6,364 nt of DNA. Source: an uncultured Methylocystaceae bacterium (GTDB lineage Bacteria > Pseudomonadota > Alphaproteobacteria > Rhizobiales > Beijerinckiaceae). The stretch lies in contig CAMFKC010000144.1 of assembly GCA_945956975.1 (NCBI GenBank), forward strand, positions 1 through 6,364, in the 5' to 3' direction. Position 1 is the first letter of the stretch, and each line of letters starts with the position of its first letter. Positions 1 through 5,870 of the stretch are shown here, piece after piece. A program made the translations under genes and the position numbers. The notes beneath the pieces were generated by a model, which ran no database searches, was not told the DNA's origin, and saw only the letters and a program-made list of their open reading frames with translations.

Positions 1-24
1 CTCGCATTCATTCCAACAGCCAGG

Positions 25-47
25 GCGAGCCTGAAGGCTCGCGGTCC
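25..47 (+). repeat. REP-like hairpin repeat, type A copy 1
   Basis: The unit is a perfect 7-bp stem (GCGAGCC and GGCTCGC) around a TGAA loop, followed by a GGTCC foot. It lies 3 bases past the stop of the permease/substrate-binding gene that reads in from the right. The same 23 bases occur without mismatch, inverted, at 4524-4546, and imperfectly at 4563-4585 and 4597-4619, so this is a dispersed element rather than a private terminator. No T-run follows the stem on the minus strand. A role in 3'-end stabilisation or transcription termination is possible but inferred. Confidence 0.8.
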
Positions 48-50
48 GGT

Positions 51-1604
51 TCACTTCAACAGCCCCGTCTCCCGCCCGAGCTTCTCGGCCGCCGCATGCG
101 GCGTCAGCTTGTCCGCATCGCGATCGACATCGAGATTGGCGCGGCGCATCCGCTCGAGGTCGATCGCGCCGACGAGCGGCTGCAAGGCCGCGCGCAGCTT
201 GGAGTCATGGGCGCGCTTCGGCGAAATCAGGACGATGGCGTCGTAATGCGGTAGGGCGTTCTTCGGATCGCCCAATGTCACCAGATCCTGCGCGAGAATG
301 CGGCCGTCGCTCGAGAAGGCGGTTATGACGTCGGCCTGCCCGTCCTCGAGCGCGCGATACATGAAGGTCGGATTATAGGATTTCACGGTCGCGAAACTCA
401 GGCCATAGGCGTCGCGCACTTGTCTCCATTCCGGCCGCGACTGAAATTCGAGATCTGTCCCGAAGGTCAGCTGCGGCGCGACGCGCGCAAGGTCGGCGAG
501 CGTCGCAACGCCCAGTTGATGCGCCCGCGTGCGCTTCATCGCCCGCGCATAATTGTTCTCGAAGCCGACGGCGCCGAGCATCACGACGCCGTGCTTCGCC
601 TTCAGCCAGTCCCCGAGTTCGGCGAGCATCTTTTCGCGCGGCGGATTGTCCGTGCGCTGCATCAGGCTCGTCCACAGCGTTCCCGAATATTCGACATAGG
701 CGTCGATGTCGCTCGCCGCGAGCGCGCGGAACACCACCGCCGACCCCAGCCCCTCGCGCGTTGCGGCGCCCAGGCCCGCCGCTTGCAGCCGCTGCGCCAT
801 GAGGTCGGCAAGAATATATTGCTCGGAAAAATTCTTGGCGCCGATGACATAGGCGCTGCGCGCGCCGGAAAGCGCGGGCGCGAGCGCCGCCAAAGCGGCC
901 AACGCAAAGCCGCCTGCGCCGGCGGCCGCGCGTTTCCAGTCGCGCCGCGCGGCGCCGGCCTCCACCAGCGCGAGCAATTGATCGGCGACCAGCGCGGCTA
1001 CGACGGAGGCCGCGCAGCCGAACAGGACGAAGACCCAGTTCTCCGTCTGCAGTCCCGAAAAAATGTAATTGCCCAGCGAGACCTGTCCGACAGGCGTCGC
1101 CAGCGTCGCCGCGCCGATCGTCCAGACCATCGCCGTGCGCAATCCGCCGACGATGGCTGGCGCCGCGAGCGGCAGTTCCACGCGCCACAGCCGCTGCGCG
1201 CCCGTCATGCCGACGGCGTCGGCGGCTTCGGTGATCGCGGGGTCGATGCCCGTGATCGCGGAGATGGTCGCGCGCACGATGGGCAGCATGGCGTAAAGCG
1301 CGAGCGCGAGTAGCGCGGGCAGAAAACCGAGCGCCGCTATCCCTGTGCCGAACAATTTCTGCGTCAGCCCGGAGAGCGCCAGCAGCAGCGGATAGAACAG
1401 CGCGAGCAAGGCGAGCGCCGGTATTGTCTGCACGAGGCTGACGCCCGCCAGCAGCGGCCAGCGCAGCGCCTGGCGCCGCGCAGCCCAGAGGGCGAGCGGC
1501 AAGCTGACGCCCGCGCCGAGCAGCATGGCGCACAGGCTCAGCAGTACATGCTGCGACAGGTAGTTCGGCAGGACGGCGAAGGCAGCCGCAACCTGCGCAT
1601 TCAT
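51..1604 (-). CDS. ABC transporter permease fused to substrate-binding protein, glycine betaine/choline/osmoprotectant type
   Basis: This 517-residue inner-membrane protein combines the channel and the solute receptor of an importer for quaternary amines such as glycine betaine, choline or carnitine. Residues 1-220 are a BPD-type permease with about five hydrophobic segments (roughly 18-40, 50-78, 87-113, 150-175, 189-215) and a cytoplasmic EAA loop near 126-145 (EAADAVGMTGAQRLWRVELP), where the ATPase docks. A further hydrophobic segment at 227-246 leads into an OpuAC/ProX-like binding domain (about 252-512), with family-typical stretches IGAKNFSEQYILADLM, YVEYSGT (303-309) and SSDGRI (431-436). 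Permease-receptor fusions are known in the OpuB/OpuC/YehYZ-like families. The ATG overlaps the stop of the upstream ATPase gene as ATGA and has no clear ribosome-binding site, so translation is probably coupled. The ligand cannot be read from sequence; glycine betaine, choline or another compatible solute are all possible. Confidence 0.92.
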   Translation of the reverse strand: MNAQVAAAFAVLPNYLSQHVLLSLCAMLLGAGVSLPLALWAARRQALRWPLLAGVSLVQTIPALALLALFYPLLLALSGLTQKLFGTGIAALGFLPALLALALYAMLPIVRATISAITGIDPAITEAADAVGMTGAQRLWRVELPLAAPAIVGGLRTAMVWTIGAATLATPVGQVSLGNYIFSGLQTENWVFVLFGCAASVVAALVADQLLALVEAGAARRDWKRAAAGAGGFALAALAALAPALSGARSAYVIGAKNFSEQYILADLMAQRLQAAGLGAATREGLGSAVVFRALAASDIDAYVEYSGTLWTSLMQRTDNPPREKMLAELGDWLKAKHGVVMLGAVGFENNYARAMKRTRAHQLGVATLADLARVAPQLTFGTDLEFQSRPEWRQVRDAYGLSFATVKSYNPTFMYRALEDGQADVITAFSSDGRILAQDLVTLGDPKNALPHYDAIVLISPKRAHDSKLRAALQPLVGAIDLERMRRANLDVDRDADKLTPHAAAEKLGRETGLLK

Positions 1605-2356
1605 CGCGCAAGATCCGCGATAGCCGCCGCCTGGCGGCGCGGCGTATCGAACATGTCGGAGACATCCGGGTGCGCGCCCGACAGCATCGCGCGCGGCGTG
1701 TCGTCGGCGACGATCTCGCCCGCCTTCAGCACCACGATGCGGTCGGCGAGCAGCGCCGCCTCCTGCACGTCGTGCGTCACCATGATCGTCGTCAGGCCCA
1801 TCTGCGCATGTAGATCGCGATAGGCGTGGCCGAGCGCGTCGCGCGTGACCGGATCGAGCGCGCCGAAGGGCTCGTCCATGATGACGATCCGCGGCTCCGC
1901 GGCCAGGGCACGCGCCACCGCCACGCGCTGCCGCTCGCCGCCCGACAGCGCGGATGGCGCGCGATCGAGATAGTCGCGCGGCAGGCCGATCAGGTCGAAG
2001 ACGGCGTCGACGCGCGCCGCGATCTTGTCACGCGGCCAGCCGAGCAGGGACGGTGTGATGGCGATGTTCTCGCGCACGCTCATGTGCGGGAAGAGGCCAA
2101 CGCCCTGGAAGACATAGCCGATGCGCCGGCGCAATTCGTGCGCTGGCAGTTCGGCGGCGTCGCGGCCGTCGATTCGGATCACGCCGCCCGTCGGCGTGAT
2201 CAGCCGGTTGATGGTCTTGAGAAGGGATGTCTTGCCCGAGCCCGACGGCCCGACCAGAGCGACGAAGGCGCCCGCGCCGATCGCGAGACTGGCGTGGCGC
2301 ACGGCGGGCCGGGGAGCGCCCTCATAGGCGACGCTGACGCGTTGCAGTTCGATCAA
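1601..2356 (-). CDS. ABC transporter ATP-binding protein of the osmoprotectant (OpuA/OpuC/ProV-like) importer
   Basis: This cytoplasmic ATPase powers the permease/receptor fusion encoded directly after it. It has a Walker A motif (GPSGSGKT), a Q-loop (YVFQGVGLFPHMSV), the LSGGERQRVAVARAL signature, Walker B (IVIMDEPFGALD) and an H-loop (TIMVTHDVQEA). At about 251 residues it has a full nucleotide-binding domain but lacks the C-terminal CBS pair of ProV/OpuAA. I chose the TTG at 2354-2356: it gives the usual family N-terminus (MIELQRVSVAYEG), has a GGGAGG ribosome-binding site at 2367-2372 (10-base gap), and lies downstream of a promoter-like sequence at 2391-2419. The alternative ATG at 2390-2392 adds 12 residues (263 aa) but overlaps the -10 box and has no ribosome-binding site. 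The frame stays open upstream to 3007 across the peroxiredoxin gene, but that part has no ABC character and is a GC-rich shadow. Confidence 0.92.
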   Translation of the reverse strand: MIELQRVSVAYEGAPRPAVRHASLAIGAGAFVALVGPSGSGKTSLLKTINRLITPTGGVIRIDGRDAAELPAHELRRRIGYVFQGVGLFPHMSVRENIAITPSLLGWPRDKIAARVDAVFDLIGLPRDYLDRAPSALSGGERQRVAVARALAAEPRIVIMDEPFGALDPVTRDALGHAYRDLHAQMGLTTIMVTHDVQEAALLADRIVVLKAGEIVADDTPRAMLSGAHPDVSDMFDTPRRQAAAIADLAR

Positions 2357-2390
2357 AAGAAATTGGCCTCCCGCAGGCGTTCGGTCCGTC

Positions 2391-2419
2391 ATTAGACCGA
2401 AAGCCGCGGGCGGGGCCAA
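2391..2419 (-). promoter_or_regulatory. Putative sigma-70-type promoter for the ABC transporter operon
   Basis: On the minus strand TTGGCC (2414-2419) and TCTAAT (2391-2396) are separated by exactly 17 bases. The -10 box matches TATAAT at five of six positions and the -35 box matches TTGACA at four. Initiation would fall near 2384, giving a leader of about 28 bases to the TTG start at 2356 that carries the GGGAGG ribosome-binding site. This is a pattern match only; no operator could be identified. Confidence 0.5.
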
Positions 2420-2437
2420 GCGGAGGCTGCGCCTCGG

Positions 2438-2467
2438 AACGGCTCGCAGCGAGTTGAACGAGCCGTT
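2438..2467 (-). terminator. Hairpin after the peroxiredoxin gene, possible terminator or attenuator
   Basis: A perfect 9-bp stem (AACGGCTCG at 2438-2446 with CGAGCCGTT at 2459-2467) encloses a 12-base loop. It begins 8 bases after the peroxiredoxin stop codon and ends 18 bases before the putative promoter of the ABC operon, where a transcript end would be expected. It lacks a T-run on either strand, so it is not a canonical intrinsic terminator. It could instead protect the 3' end or assist Rho-dependent termination. Confidence 0.45.
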
Positions 2468-2475
2468 TGCAGCTC

Positions 2476-2955
2476 TCAGAGCTGTTCGAGCATCGTCTTG
2501 GCGCCGGACTTCTCCGCGCCGGGGCCTTCCTCGATGTTCAGCGTGCGCACGACGCCGTCGTCCACGATCATCGAGAAGCGCTTGTTGCGCATGCCCATGC
2601 CGCGCTCGTTGAGATCGAGGTCGAGGCCGGTCGCCTTGGCGAAGGCGGCGCTGCCATCGGCCAGGAAGGTGATCTTTCCGTCCGCCTTCGTGTCCTTCGC
2701 CCAGGCGTTCATCACGAACACGTCGTTGGTCGCGATGACCGCGATGTCGTCGACGCCCTTCGCCTTGATGGCCTTCTCGTTCTCGATGAAGCCCGGCAGG
2801 TGGTTCTTGTGGCAGGTGGGGGTGAAGGCGCCGGGCACGCCGACCAGCACGACCTTCTTGCCCTTGAACAGGTCGTCCGTCGATTTCGCCGCCGGGCCAT
2901 CGGCCGTCATGACCGTGAAGGTCGCCTTCGGCAGGCGATCGCCAACCTTGATCAT
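2476..2955 (-). CDS. Peroxiredoxin, Prx5 family (redoxin domain)
   Basis: This cytoplasmic thiol peroxidase of 159 residues reduces hydrogen peroxide and alkyl hydroperoxides. The peroxidatic cysteine is Cys48 in the family motif PGAFTPTC (41-48), with Thr45 in its usual place, and Arg126 in the KRFSM segment matches the Prx5 active-site arginine. Cys48 is the only cysteine, so there is no resolving cysteine. The enzyme must be recycled by an outside thiol, likely glutathione/glutaredoxin, as reported for other bacterial Prx5 proteins. The length is normal for the family and no signal peptide is present. The ATG has a strong ribosome-binding site (AGGAG at 2963-2967, 7-base gap). The gene follows the DsbD-domain gene by 53 bases in the same direction, so the two are probably co-transcribed and both concern thiol redox chemistry, though in different compartments. 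Confidence 0.93.
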   Translation of the reverse strand: MIKVGDRLPKATFTVMTADGPAAKSTDDLFKGKKVVLVGVPGAFTPTCHKNHLPGFIENEKAIKAKGVDDIAVIATNDVFVMNAWAKDTKADGKITFLADGSAAFAKATGLDLDLNERGMGMRNKRFSMIVDDGVVRTLNIEEGPGAEKSGAKTMLEQL

Positions 2956-3008
2956 ATTTCCACTCCTGCTTGGATTTTTGCGAGACGGCGAACGCCGCTG
3001 CGGCCAAG

Positions 3009-3794
3009 TTAGGGCGAAGCGCGCCCGCCGTCGAGCCTGACCGTGAATTCCAGCGCGCCGGAAGGCGCGGCCAGCGTCAGCCGCACCGGGGCCTTGGGCG
3101 CAGGCGCGTCCTTGGGCGTTTCGACCAGCGTCAGCCGGAAGGCGCCGTCGGGCTCACGCTTCGTCTCCGCGAAATAGCCCTCGGGCGTCTCGGCAAAGAG
3201 ATCGTCGGCCTTCGCCTTCGGCGTGACGATCCACGCGGGCTTGTCGGCGCCTGGAACCGGCGCAACGGTTGCGGCAGCCTCGGGCGCAACCGGCTTGGGC
3301 GCGGCTGCGCGCGCGGCCTGCACGACGGCCGGCTCCGCGCCCGGCGCGCCCTGCGGCGGCAATTCGAGCTTGGCCTCCGCATGCATGGGAATGCAGATCT
3401 TTTCGCAGGCCGCGTAATCCATCTTGAGGTCCGCCGTAATCGGCTTGCTCGCGTCCTTCGGCGTCAGCGTGACCGCGAAGGCGACGCGATCATGCCAGCC
3501 GAAAACGTCCATTCCAGCTTCCACGATTCGCTTCGGCGCGGGCATGGCGACATTGAAGCCCGCGAGATTGGCCGAGGCCGAGAAATCGAAAACCGGGGGC
3601 GAGCCGGCATCGCCGGGATTGCGCCAATAAGTCGTCGTGTCGGGCGCGAGGTCGATGACGATCGCCGTCTGGTAGGCGCCGTCCGAGAGCCCGCCGCCCG
3701 AAACAAAGCTGACCCTTGCCTTGTCGCTGGCGGGCGCGGCCCAGGCGGACGGCAACAAAATGATCGAAACGGCGATAGTGGAGAGAAAACGCAT
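3009..3794 (-). CDS. Exported DsbD N-terminal-domain (protein-disulfide reductase-like) protein
   Basis: This 261-residue protein is predicted to be exported. MRFLSTIAVSIILLPSAWAA is a typical signal peptide, probably cut after an AWA motif near residue 19. Residues about 25-147 resemble the periplasmic N-terminal domain of DsbD/ScsB-type reductases, with YWRNPGDAGSPP (56-67), VFGWHD and the conserved cysteine motif CEKICIP (Cys130 and Cys134). An Ala/Pro-rich linker (about 148-185) precedes a small unrecognised C-terminal part. The transmembrane and thioredoxin-like domains of full DsbD are absent, so it would need another membrane protein to supply electrons. I chose the ATG at 3792-3794 because it opens directly onto the signal peptide; an upstream TTG at 3846-3848 would add 18 non-hydrophobic residues. 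No strong ribosome-binding site is visible. It leads a probable unit with the peroxiredoxin and is divergent from yqgE. Substrate unknown. Confidence 0.85.
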   Translation of the reverse strand: MRFLSTIAVSIILLPSAWAAPASDKARVSFVSGGGLSDGAYQTAIVIDLAPDTTTYWRNPGDAGSPPVFDFSASANLAGFNVAMPAPKRIVEAGMDVFGWHDRVAFAVTLTPKDASKPITADLKMDYAACEKICIPMHAEAKLELPPQGAPGAEPAVVQAARAAAPKPVAPEAAATVAPVPGADKPAWIVTPKAKADDLFAETPEGYFAETKREPDGAFRLTLVETPKDAPAPKAPVRLTLAAPSGALEFTVRLDGGRASP

Positions 3795-3851
3795 ATCAGT
3801 CACATAATGAGGCGCCTGCTCTCGCGCCACTGAACTTGTCGTGAGCAATCG

Positions 3852-3873
3852 CCGGCGCGCGCCTTGGCGCCGG
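3852..3873 (+). other. Hairpin in the dsbD-domain/yqgE divergent region
   Basis: A 7-bp inverted repeat (CCGGCGC at 3852-3858 and GCGCCGG at 3867-3873) lies in the 104-base region between the two divergent start codons. It is followed by a purine-rich tract (GGGGGAGG, 3873-3880) that would pair well with 16S rRNA but sits 18 bases before the yqgE ATG, too far for normal use. It could be an operator-like palindrome, a leader structure or chance in GC-rich DNA. Confidence 0.3.
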
Positions 3874-3898
3874 GGGGAGGCGAGACTACCTTGGACTT

Positions 3899-4516
3899 AT
3901 GGCGGCAAAGAAAACCAGACGGAAAAAATCGGGCGCAACGGAATTTCTCGACGGCCAGCTTCTGGTCGCCATGCCGTCCATGCCCGACGAGCGTTTCGCG
4001 CGCTCTGTCATCTACATCTGCGCCCATTCGGACGAGGGCGCGATGGGCATCGTCATCAACCAGAAGTCGAAATCCGTGACCTTTCCGGAGCTCCTGGTCC
4101 AGCTGAAGGTGATTGAGGAAAAAGCGGCGATCCGCCTGCCTCCCGAGGTCGAAGACGTGCAGGTGCTGCGCGGCGGCCCGATGGAGGCCGGCCGCGGATT
4201 CGTGCTGCATACCGACGATTTCCAGTCCGGCGACTCGACGGTCACGATTCACAAGGGCGTTTGCCTGACGGCCACGCTCGACATCCTGCGCGCGATCGCC
4301 GAAGGCGTCGGCCCGCACCAGGCGGCGCTGGCGCTGGGCTACGCGAGCTGGGGCCCGGGGCAGCTGGAAGACGAACTTCTGCACAACGGATGGCTGACCG
4401 GACCGGCCGATCCCGCGCTCATCTTCGACGCCGCGCACGACGACAAATACACGCGCGCGCTGCGCTCGATGGGCGTGGACCCCGCCTATCTCTCGGGCGA
4501 AGCGGGCCACGCGTAG
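3899..4516 (+). CDS. yqgE: YqgE/AlgH family protein (UPF0301)
   Basis: This soluble 205-residue protein belongs to the conserved YqgE/AlgH family. The family's biochemical role is not settled; AlgH in Pseudomonas was linked to alginate regulation. Hallmarks are the opening block LDGQLLVAMPSMPDERFARS (17-36), YICAHSDEGAMGIVINQ, the RGGPMEAGRGFVLH block (91-104), LTATLDILRAIAEG, and the C-terminal ALGYASWGPGQLEDELLHNGWL block. Length is near the family norm, with a basic N-terminal extension (MAAKKTRRKKSG). The ATG at 3899 is the first sensible start; no in-frame start occurs in the 18 codons before it that would use the purine-rich tract at 3873-3880, and only a weak GGA lies close by. It is transcribed away from the DsbD-domain gene and toward the alcohol dehydrogenase. 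The family call is firm; the function is not. Confidence 0.95.
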   Translation: MAAKKTRRKKSGATEFLDGQLLVAMPSMPDERFARSVIYICAHSDEGAMGIVINQKSKSVTFPELLVQLKVIEEKAAIRLPPEVEDVQVLRGGPMEAGRGFVLHTDDFQSGDSTVTIHKGVCLTATLDILRAIAEGVGPHQAALALGYASWGPGQLEDELLHNGWLTGPADPALIFDAAHDDKYTRALRSMGVDPAYLSGEAGHA

Positions 4517-4523
4517 GCGGAAC

Positions 4524-4546
4524 GGACCGCGAGCCTTCAGGCTCGC
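4524..4546 (-). repeat. REP-like hairpin repeat, type A copy 2 (inverted)
   Basis: This copy is the exact reverse complement of the 23-base unit at 25-47, with its GGTCC foot pointing left. It starts 8 bases after the yqgE stop codon. With the copies at 4563-4619 in the opposite direction it forms an outward-footed inverted pair, the arrangement typical of REP/BIME elements. In yqgE mRNA it forms a stable hairpin but has no following T-run. Confidence 0.8.
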
Positions 4547-4562
4547 AATCCTTGACGCACAA

Positions 4563-4638
4563 GCGAGCCCGAAGGCTCGCGGCCCTTGTTATAAGTGCGA
4601 GCCTGAAGGCTCGGGGTCCTTGTTGTAAATGCGAGCCT
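4563..4638 (+). repeat. Tandem 34-base repeat built from REP-like type A hairpins (copies 3, 4 and a partial fifth)
   Basis: Two 34-base units (4563-4596 and 4597-4630) each hold the hairpin-plus-foot sequence and an AT-richer spacer (TTGTTATAAGT in the first, TTGTTGTAAAT in the second). The first 8 bases of a third unit (4631-4638) end just before the alcohol dehydrogenase stop codon. Copy 3 differs from the unit at 25-47 by two T-to-C changes; copy 4 has one C-to-G change that breaks the outermost base pair. The array fills most of the gap between the convergent ends of yqgE and the dehydrogenase gene. Confidence 0.8.
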
Positions 4639-4640
4639 CA

Positions 4641-5702
4641 TCACGGCTTCAGGATGATCCGCCCGACCACCTTGCCGGAGCGCAGCTCGTTCAGCGCCGC
4701 GTCGGCTTCGTCCAGCGGGCGCTCGAGCAGCGGCACGCGCGGCACGTTGCCCTTCGCGACGAGCGCCATCAGCTCCTTCAGCTCCTCGAGATTTCCGACG
4801 TAGGAGCCCTGCAGCGTCATCGCGCGCTGCGGGATGGTCGGCGTCGGCACCGTCACCTCGCCACCCATCAGGCCGACAACGATCACCCGCCCGCCGCGCG
4901 CCATCACGTCGAGGCCGAGCTGAACGGTCGCGCCCGCGCCGACGAGGTCGATTACCGCCGCAGCGCCCGCGCCATCGGGCGTCAGCTTGCGGATCTCGGC
5001 CACCGCGCCCGGCGCCTTCGGGTCGATGGCGGCAAGCGCGCCGGCCTTCATTGCGGCGTCGCGGCTCGCAGGATTCACGTCCACCACGATCGCGCCATGC
5101 GCGCCCATCGCCTTCATCAGCGTCAGGCACATCAGGCCGAGGCCGCCGGCCCCGATCACGACGATCGGCTCGCGCTCGTAGACCTTCGCGCCGATCTTCT
5201 TCAGCGCGGAATAGGTCGTGAGGCCAGAGCAGGCGTAGGGTGCGGCGACAGCCGTATCCATGTCGCCGATCGGCAGGCAGTAGCGCTTGTTCGGCACGAT
5301 CACATGCGTGGCGTAGCCGCCGTTGCGGAACACGCCGAGGAAGCGCGACTGCAGGCAGATGTTTTCCTCGCCGCGCGCGCAGACCGCGCATTTGCCGCAA
5401 CCGATCCAGGGGAAGACGACGACCTTTTCGCCCGCCTTCACCGGACCCGCATCCGGCCCGCCCGACACCATCTCGCCGGCGATCTCGTGGCCCATGGTGA
5501 TCGGCAGCTTCATGCCGCGGTCGCCCATATTGAGCCGCTTGCCGCCGCCCAGATCATAGAAGCCGTCGCAGATGTGGATGTCGGAATGGCACACGCCCGC
5601 GGCGGTGATCTTCACCAGCACTTCCTCGCCGACAGGCTGCGGCGTCGGGCGATCGTTGAGCGAAAGCGGTCCGTCGAAAACAGTGACGTCGTATGAACGC
5701 AT
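4641..5702 (-). CDS. Zinc-dependent alcohol dehydrogenase (medium-chain dehydrogenase/reductase), NAD-preferring
   Basis: This cytoplasmic oxidoreductase of 353 residues interconverts alcohols and aldehydes or ketones. Likely catalytic zinc ligands are Cys38 (GVCHSD), His71 and Glu72 (GHE) and Cys158 (YACSG). Structural zinc ligands are Cys102, Cys105, Cys108 and Cys116 (CGKCAVCARGEENIC). The Rossmann fold carries GAGGLG (184-189), and Asp208 at the end of the second strand favours NAD over NADP. The layout, including the segment before GHE, resembles the Sulfolobus solfataricus alcohol dehydrogenase. I chose the ATG at 5700-5702 because GGGAGGA lies about 6 bases upstream and the family N-terminus begins there; the open frame continues upstream to 5807 but has no family similarity. 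It stands alone, convergent with yqgE. The natural substrate cannot be read; related MDR members acting on other hydroxy compounds are possible. Confidence 0.92.
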   Translation of the reverse strand: MRSYDVTVFDGPLSLNDRPTPQPVGEEVLVKITAAGVCHSDIHICDGFYDLGGGKRLNMGDRGMKLPITMGHEIAGEMVSGGPDAGPVKAGEKVVVFPWIGCGKCAVCARGEENICLQSRFLGVFRNGGYATHVIVPNKRYCLPIGDMDTAVAAPYACSGLTTYSALKKIGAKVYEREPIVVIGAGGLGLMCLTLMKAMGAHGAIVVDVNPASRDAAMKAGALAAIDPKAPGAVAEIRKLTPDGAGAAAVIDLVGAGATVQLGLDVMARGGRVIVVGLMGGEVTVPTPTIPQRAMTLQGSYVGNLEELKELMALVAKGNVPRVPLLERPLDEADAALNELRSGKVVGRIILKP

Positions 5703-5780
5703 TTTGGTTCCTCCCGGCGCGGAGATTAGCAGCTTGGCCGCGCGCTGCGAGAGGGGAGGGCGCATGGCAGACGCGCAGCC

Positions 5781-5803
5781 GGGACTGCCGACCTCCGGCC
5801 GGC
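5781..5803 (-). repeat. REP-like hairpin repeat, type B copy 1 (inverted)
   Basis: Read on the minus strand, this unit has the stem GCCGGC, a CGGAG loop, the partner GTCGGC (one G-U pair) and a foot AGTCCC. It matches the unit at 5823-5845 with 3 differences in 23 bases, in the opposite direction. It lies about 80 bases upstream of the alcohol dehydrogenase start. Confidence 0.65.
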
Positions 5804-5822
5804 ACATACACCGCGGATGAAA

Positions 5823-5845
5823 GCCGGCCGGAAGCCGGCGGTCCC
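5823..5845 (+). repeat. REP-like hairpin repeat, type B copy 2
   Basis: The unit is GCCGGC, loop CGGAA, GCCGGC, then GGTCCC. It has the same plan as type A (stem, GAA-containing loop, stem, GGTCC foot) with a different stem. An 8-bp outer inverted repeat (AAAGCCGG at 5820-5827 and CCGGCTTT at 5844-5851) could compete with the inner stem. It pairs with the inverted copy at 5781-5803 across a 19-base spacer, feet outward. Confidence 0.65.
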
Positions 5846-5870
5846 GGCTTTAGGTTCTTTGGCGATAGCC

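Noticed and set aside
420..1313. 297-codon open frame on the plus strand
   Set aside because: Antisense to the permease/binding-protein gene, rich in Arg, with no family motifs and no plausible ribosome-binding site.
373..1665. 430-codon open frame on the minus strand across the permease gene
   Set aside because: It is extremely Arg/Ala-rich with no recognisable domain and lies out of frame over a well-supported transporter gene; a typical GC-rich shadow.
2986..2997. Short inverted repeat CGGCG-AA-CGCCG between the DsbD-domain and peroxiredoxin genes as a terminator
   Set aside because: Only 5 bp with a 2-base loop and no T-run; likely chance in GC-rich DNA.
2357..3007. Upstream extension of the ABC ATPase frame (468 codons in total)
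   Set aside because: The extra part overlaps the peroxiredoxin gene in another frame and has no ABC character; the ATPase domain itself is complete from about 2356.
3800..4510. 236-codon open frame on the minus strand
   Set aside because: It mirrors yqgE on the other strand and has no recognisable motif; yqgE is a firm family match.
4563..4638. Regularly spaced repeats as a possible CRISPR array
   Set aside because: The units are palindromic, the spacers are only 11 bases and are nearly identical to each other, and no cas gene is present.
4629..5696. 355-codon open frame on the plus strand
   Set aside because: Antisense shadow of the alcohol dehydrogenase, His/Arg-rich with no domain; the dehydrogenase has all zinc and cofactor motifs.
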